Shown one piece after another: positions 5,813 through 6,517 of a stretch of DNA of 6,517 nt. Source of the DNA: Bacillota bacterium (GTDB lineage Bacteria > Bacillota > Bacilli > Bacillales > Bacillaceae_J); the NCBI GenBank assembly GCA_023457235.1, contig JAEWMK010000520.1, forward strand, positions 1-6,517, given 5' to 3'. A program made the translations under genes and the position numbers. Under the pieces are notes generated by a model, which saw only the letters and a list, made by a program, of their open reading frames with translations, did not search any database and was not told the DNA's origin. Positions within the stretch are counted from its first letter, which is position 1; each line of letters opens with the position of its first letter.

Positions 5813-5841
5813 TAGACAAACAAAAAGAAAGCTCCTATTGT
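5813..5841 (+). promoter_or_regulatory. Candidate transposase promoter inside the IS
   Basis: TAGACA (5813-5818, 5/6 to the -35 consensus), a 17-nt spacer, and TATTGT (5836-5841, 4/6 to the -10 consensus) predict a start near 5848. The -10 lies inside the left arm of the leader hairpin, so the element's own transcript would lack that arm. Confidence 0.45.
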
Positions 5842-5900
5842 AGAAATGTTAGATGTTTGTTTGTTCCCAACAACAAAACAAACTTTCTACAAAAGGAGCT
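5830..5900 (+). promoter_or_regulatory. Leader hairpin that would hide the transposase RBS in read-through transcripts
   Basis: Arms 5830-5846 and 5884-5900 are complementary at 16 of 17 positions; weaker GTTTG/CAAAC pairing extends inward. The right arm contains the transposase Shine-Dalgarno AGGAG (5894-5898). RNA entering from outside the element would fold and block translation. Such protection against outside transcription is documented for IS10 and IS50. Confidence 0.65.
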
Positions 5901-5904
5901 CCCT

Positions 5905-6517
5905 ATGAGCAATACAATATTAAACCAAAAAACTGTACTACGTCAATGTTTGTCATTTTTACCTTCAAAAGATTTAGCTTGCCCTCTCTTGAACTATGGT
6001 AATAAAAAACTAACTATAGAGGCGCTGGTGAAGATCTTTATTGTAGCTCAGCTGGATAATTGGAAATCCTATCCTGAATTTGATATCAAAATGCGCGCGT
6101 ATAAAGATTTAATGGAGTTTATTGATTTAAAAAGCATCAGTAGTTCCCAGTTAAGTCGAAGAATTAACGAGTTAGATACAGCTATACTACAAAATCTCTT
6201 CTTTAAAGTCGTTCATTTAATTGAACACTATACAAATAGTTTAACCGGTCTTCCTCCGGACATTGGAATACTTCGCATCGTTGATGCGACACATATTAGT
6301 CTTCCAGCTGTTTTATCTGATTGGGCTTATGTTACGAAAGGATGGAATGTGGTTAAGATGCACACACGTTTGGTTGTCGCATCCTCCGATCTAAGTTACC
6401 CAGATAAAATAGTACCTTCTAACGGCAAAGTTACTGACCACGAAGGCGGAGATTTCTTAATTGAGATTTCTGATGCAACCTATGTGATGGATCGAGGATA
6501 TATGGATCTTTATCGAA
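5905..6517 (+). CDS. IS4-family DDE transposase, N-terminal part (cut by window edge)
   Basis: The ATG at 5905 is preceded by AGGAG at 6 nt spacing, and 204 codons remain open to the window edge. The N-terminus is helical (SNTILNQKTVLRQCLSF), followed by a conserved region typical of IS4-group transposases with a SSSQLSRRINEL segment that likely contacts DNA. The first two catalytic aspartates are visible: D127 in ILRIVDATHISLP and D196 in YVMDRGYMDLY. The third residue (Glu, in the Y-(2)-R-(3)-E-(6)-K signature) lies beyond the edge. Family members are about 370-400 residues, so about half is present. No frameshift or stop is seen in this half, so it may be active. Expression is likely limited by the leader hairpin. 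Confidence 0.9.
   Translation, partial: MSNTILNQKTVLRQCLSFLPSKDLACPLLNYGNKKLTIEALVKIFIVAQLDNWKSYPEFDIKMRAYKDLMEFIDLKSISSSQLSRRINELDTAILQNLFFKVVHLIEHYTNSLTGLPPDIGILRIVDATHISLPAVLSDWAYVTKGWNVVKMHTRLVVASSDLSYPDKIVPSNGKVTDHEGGDFLIEISDATYVMDRGYMDLYR

Larger units (their letters stand above)
5763..6517 (+). mobile_element. IS4-family insertion sequence, left part only
   Basis: The left end is placed at about 5763, where similarity to the REP-like repeat ends and the sequence turns AT-rich. Close to this end is a near-palindrome, AGCTTTGCATAGCT (5767-5780). A leader of about 140 nt with a large hairpin precedes the transposase gene, which runs off the window edge. IS4-family elements are typically about 1.4 kb, so roughly half is present. 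The exact terminal inverted repeat and target duplication cannot be defined without the right end. Confidence 0.7.

Overview
The window looks like part of the chromosome of a low-GC, endospore-forming member of the Bacillaceae. The evidence is the AT-rich sequence, strong Bacillus-type ribosome-binding sites (one is nearly a full match to the 16S anti-Shine-Dalgarno), and a LysM/GH18 spore-peptidoglycan hydrolase of the YaaH/SleL type. The exact genus cannot be named from sequence alone.

Layout, left to right. (1) 1-1263, minus strand: a LysM x3 + glycoside hydrolase 18 protein, cut by the left edge. (2) 1307-1380: two copies of a short GC-rich REP-like repeat. (3) 1400-1961, minus strand: a two-gene unit made of a 25-residue small ORF with an excellent RBS and, directly abutting it, a 151-residue multi-pass membrane protein, closed by a rho-independent terminator. 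(4) 2046-2946, plus strand: an operator-like array followed by a CPBP-family intramembrane protease gene whose first transmembrane segment is separated from the rest by a frameshift. (5) 2941-4756, minus strand: a two-component system (six-TM HisKA_3 histidine kinase and NarL/LuxR-type response regulator) with overlapping genes, convergent with the CPBP gene and sharing a bidirectional terminator with it. (6) 4851-5728, plus strand: a second copy of the operator-like array, then an SDR oxidoreductase. (7) 5730-6517: a GC-rich hairpin, a broken REP-like repeat, and the left half of an IS4-family insertion sequence running off the right edge.

The most interesting point is that the same array of half-sites (AGTCAT, N9-10, ATGACT, N5, RTGAAT, N6, ATKACT) lies upstream of both the CPBP gene and the SDR gene, which flank the two-component operon on either side. 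The simplest reading is a compact local regulon: the kinase senses a membrane or envelope signal, and the response regulator acts on the two plus-strand genes and possibly on its own promoter. This is inferred from sequence conservation and position. The CPBP gene may be damaged in this strain, so the module may be partly decayed.
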